From assembly GCA_016794285.1 (NCBI GenBank), contig JAEUKO010000075.1:1-7697 (forward strand): a stretch of DNA of 7,697 bases, read 5' to 3'. This DNA comes from UBA1573 sp016794285 (GTDB lineage Bacteria; Pseudomonadota; Alphaproteobacteria; Micavibrionales; Micavibrionaceae). Position 1 is the first letter of the stretch. Each line of letters begins with the position of its first letter. Positions 6,545 to 7,697 of the stretch are shown piece after piece. Position numbers and translations under genes: made by a program. Below the pieces are notes generated by a model. It ran no database searches and was not told where the DNA came from. It saw only the letters and a program-made list of their open reading frames with translations.

Positions 6545-6731
6545 TATAGCTAAATCTATAATTATTATACAGTCGTCATCCCCGACAAGGGAAGCAAAGC
6601 TGACCGCAGATCGGGGATCTGGTATGTGAGTGCAGCGAAGCTGCACAAAAGATTCCAGATCCCGTGTGTGCGAGCGTCCCTACGGGACGCGCCCACGGGA
6701 TGACGGATAAGTAATTATAAACTTAGCTATA
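6545..6731. repeat. 187-base imperfect palindrome, MITE-like, with the core of repeat copy 2
   Basis: Terminal arms TATAGCTAAATCTATAATTA (6545-6564) and the reverse complement of 6712-6731 agree at 18 of 20 bases. Inside them lies a second perfect 9-base pair, CGTCATCCC (6574-6582) with GGGATGACG (6697-6705). Within that are several hairpins: ATCCCCGA/TCGGGGAT (6578-6585 with 6611-6618), GGGATCTGG/CCAGATCCC (6614-6622 with 6655-6663), GTGCAGC/GCTGCAC (6630-6636 with 6640-6646, loop GAA) and GCGTCCC/GGGACGC (6674-6680 with 6684-6690, loop TAC). Each end reads TATAGCTAA inward, so a TA target duplication is possible. It has no reading frame of note and resembles a non-autonomous palindromic element or a mobile extragenic repeat. 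It sits between the terminator at 6543 and the kinase stop at 6750. Confidence 0.7.
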
Positions 6732-6749
6732 AGCCCAGAGGGCCAAATT

Positions 6750-7697
6750 TCAGACGGGTAGAAAAATAATAGCGGCCAGTCCCCCGTGGGGGCTGGGGCC
6801 AAGGTGGATATTGCCACCGTGGGAGTGGATAATATCGCGGGCAATCGGCAGCCCCAACCCAACCCCACCTGTTGTCGCGTTGCGTGAAGCATCGGCGCGA
6901 AAGAACGGTTTGAAAACCTCTTCATATAAAGCAGGGTCCAGCCCGGGGCCGTTATCTTCGACATGGATATAAAGACCGTTTTCTTGTCTTTCTGCCGTGA
7001 TCCATATTCGTGAGGCGTATTTCTCGGCGTTGCTGATTAAGTTTTGCAAACACCTTTCGAAAGCGATGGGGCGCAAACTGACGGTTAAGTTTCCGCGGGC
7101 CTCGCTGTCAATCTGCGTGCCGTGACGGCGGGTGCTTTCAACCAGTTTTCCGATCAGACCTTCTAGGTCAGTCAGCTCTGATTTTTCCTGCCCCTCTCCT
7201 CGGACAAAAGTCAGATAGCCGTTAATCATCCGCTCCATGTCGCGGACATCTCCCTTAAGAGCTTCGATTTCAGGGGTCTCACCTAAAATGCTTAGGCCTA
7301 GATTAAGGCGGGTCAGAGGCGTACGCAGATCGTGCGAAATACCCGCCAGCATGGCTGTTCTTTGCTCGATTTGGCGGGTGATTCTCTCGTGCATATCCAA
7401 AAATGCGTGGGTGGCTTGGCGGACTTCCCGTGCGCCTTCTGGTTTTAAGGGCCGAATATTCTGGCCTTTCCCCATGCGCTCGGCGGCCAAGGCCAGCTTA
7501 CGAATTGGCCGGATTTGGTTGCGCATAAAAAGGGCAGCGATGGCAAACAGAATGGCCGAAGACCCAACCATCCAGAAAAGAAAGATATAAGCCGAAGAAG
7601 AAAAAAGGCGGCGTTCCAAAACAAAAACGCGAAGGATTCCATTTGGCAATTGAACACCAATATTGACCCATTCATCGTCAGGCGACAAAGAAAGGCT
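6750..7697 (-). CDS. EnvZ-like HAMP-domain sensor histidine kinase (5' truncated by window edge)
   Basis: A membrane sensor kinase that autophosphorylates on His and passes the phosphate to a response regulator. The frame stays open to the window edge, so the N-terminus and most of the periplasmic sensor are missing; the TTG at 7688 is only an internal Leu codon. Counting residues from that codon: the end of the periplasmic part (1-30), a transmembrane helix (about 33-56), a HAMP domain (56-110) with RPIRKLALAAERMGKG, the H-box GISHDLRTPLTRL with phosphorylated His119, the N-box NLISNAEKYA (Asn220), the D-box EDNGPGL (244-250), the F-box region FKPFF and the G-box GVGLGLPIA (275-283). SHDLRTPLTRL is the EnvZ type of H-box. 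The partner regulator, expected to be OmpR-like, should lie upstream, beyond the right edge. The ligand cannot be told from this part. Confidence 0.93.
   Translation of the reverse strand, partial: SLSLSPDDEWVNIGVQLPNGILRVFVLERRLFSSSAYIFLFWMVGSSAILFAIAALFMRNQIRPIRKLALAAERMGKGQNIRPLKPEGAREVRQATHAFLDMHERITRQIEQRTAMLAGISHDLRTPLTRLNLGLSILGETPEIEALKGDVRDMERMINGYLTFVRGEGQEKSELTDLEGLIGKLVESTRRHGTQIDSEARGNLTVSLRPIAFERCLQNLISNAEKYASRIWITAERQENGLYIHVEDNGPGLDPALYEEVFKPFFRADASRNATTGGVGLGLPIARDIIHSHGGNIHLGPSPHGGLAAIIFLPV

Noticed and set aside
6574..6705. Clustered hairpins considered as a CRISPR array or integron attachment sites
   Set aside because: There are no regularly spaced identical direct repeats, no cas genes and no integrase. 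The structure is a nested palindrome.

Overview
The window looks like a piece of an alphaproteobacterial chromosome. It is densely coded, about half G+C by eye, and carries the single-cysteine type of DksA, a short NAD kinase, an EnvZ-like sensor kinase and hairpin-rich dispersed repeats. The class assignment rests on protein resemblance read by eye, not on a search. I cannot name a genus.

Layout, left to right. (1) The 3' part of dksA on the + strand, cut by the window edge. (2) A 310-base gap holding a two-hairpin repeat (about 389-464), a candidate promoter and a widely spaced perfect inverted repeat. (3) A 1141-residue + strand gene joining an LplT-like lysophospholipid flippase, a PlsC-type acyltransferase and an acyl-ACP synthetase: LplT and Aas in one chain. 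Its stop codon overlaps the start of a TetR-family regulator gene. (4) On the - strand, pyrE followed 5 bases later by nadK; nadK runs tail to tail into the regulator gene, and their stop codons overlap. (5) A divergent + strand gene for an unrecognised 78-residue protein, closed by a strong intrinsic terminator. (6) A 187-base imperfect palindrome whose core resembles the repeat near dksA. (7) The 3' part of a sensor histidine kinase gene on the - strand, cut by the right edge.

How the genes fit together. The aas-tetR pair looks like a two-gene operon for recycling lysophospholipids: flip them inward, activate a fatty acid, reacylate. The partner regulator may control it, and the inverted repeat at the promoter is the natural candidate operator. 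pyrE and nadK form a small nucleotide and cofactor operon. dksA and the kinase are regulatory genes with no evident link to their neighbours.

Most of the coding content belongs to known families. The points most worth a second look are the 187-base palindrome and its relative near dksA, the possible operator upstream of the LplT-Aas fusion, and the small orphan protein.
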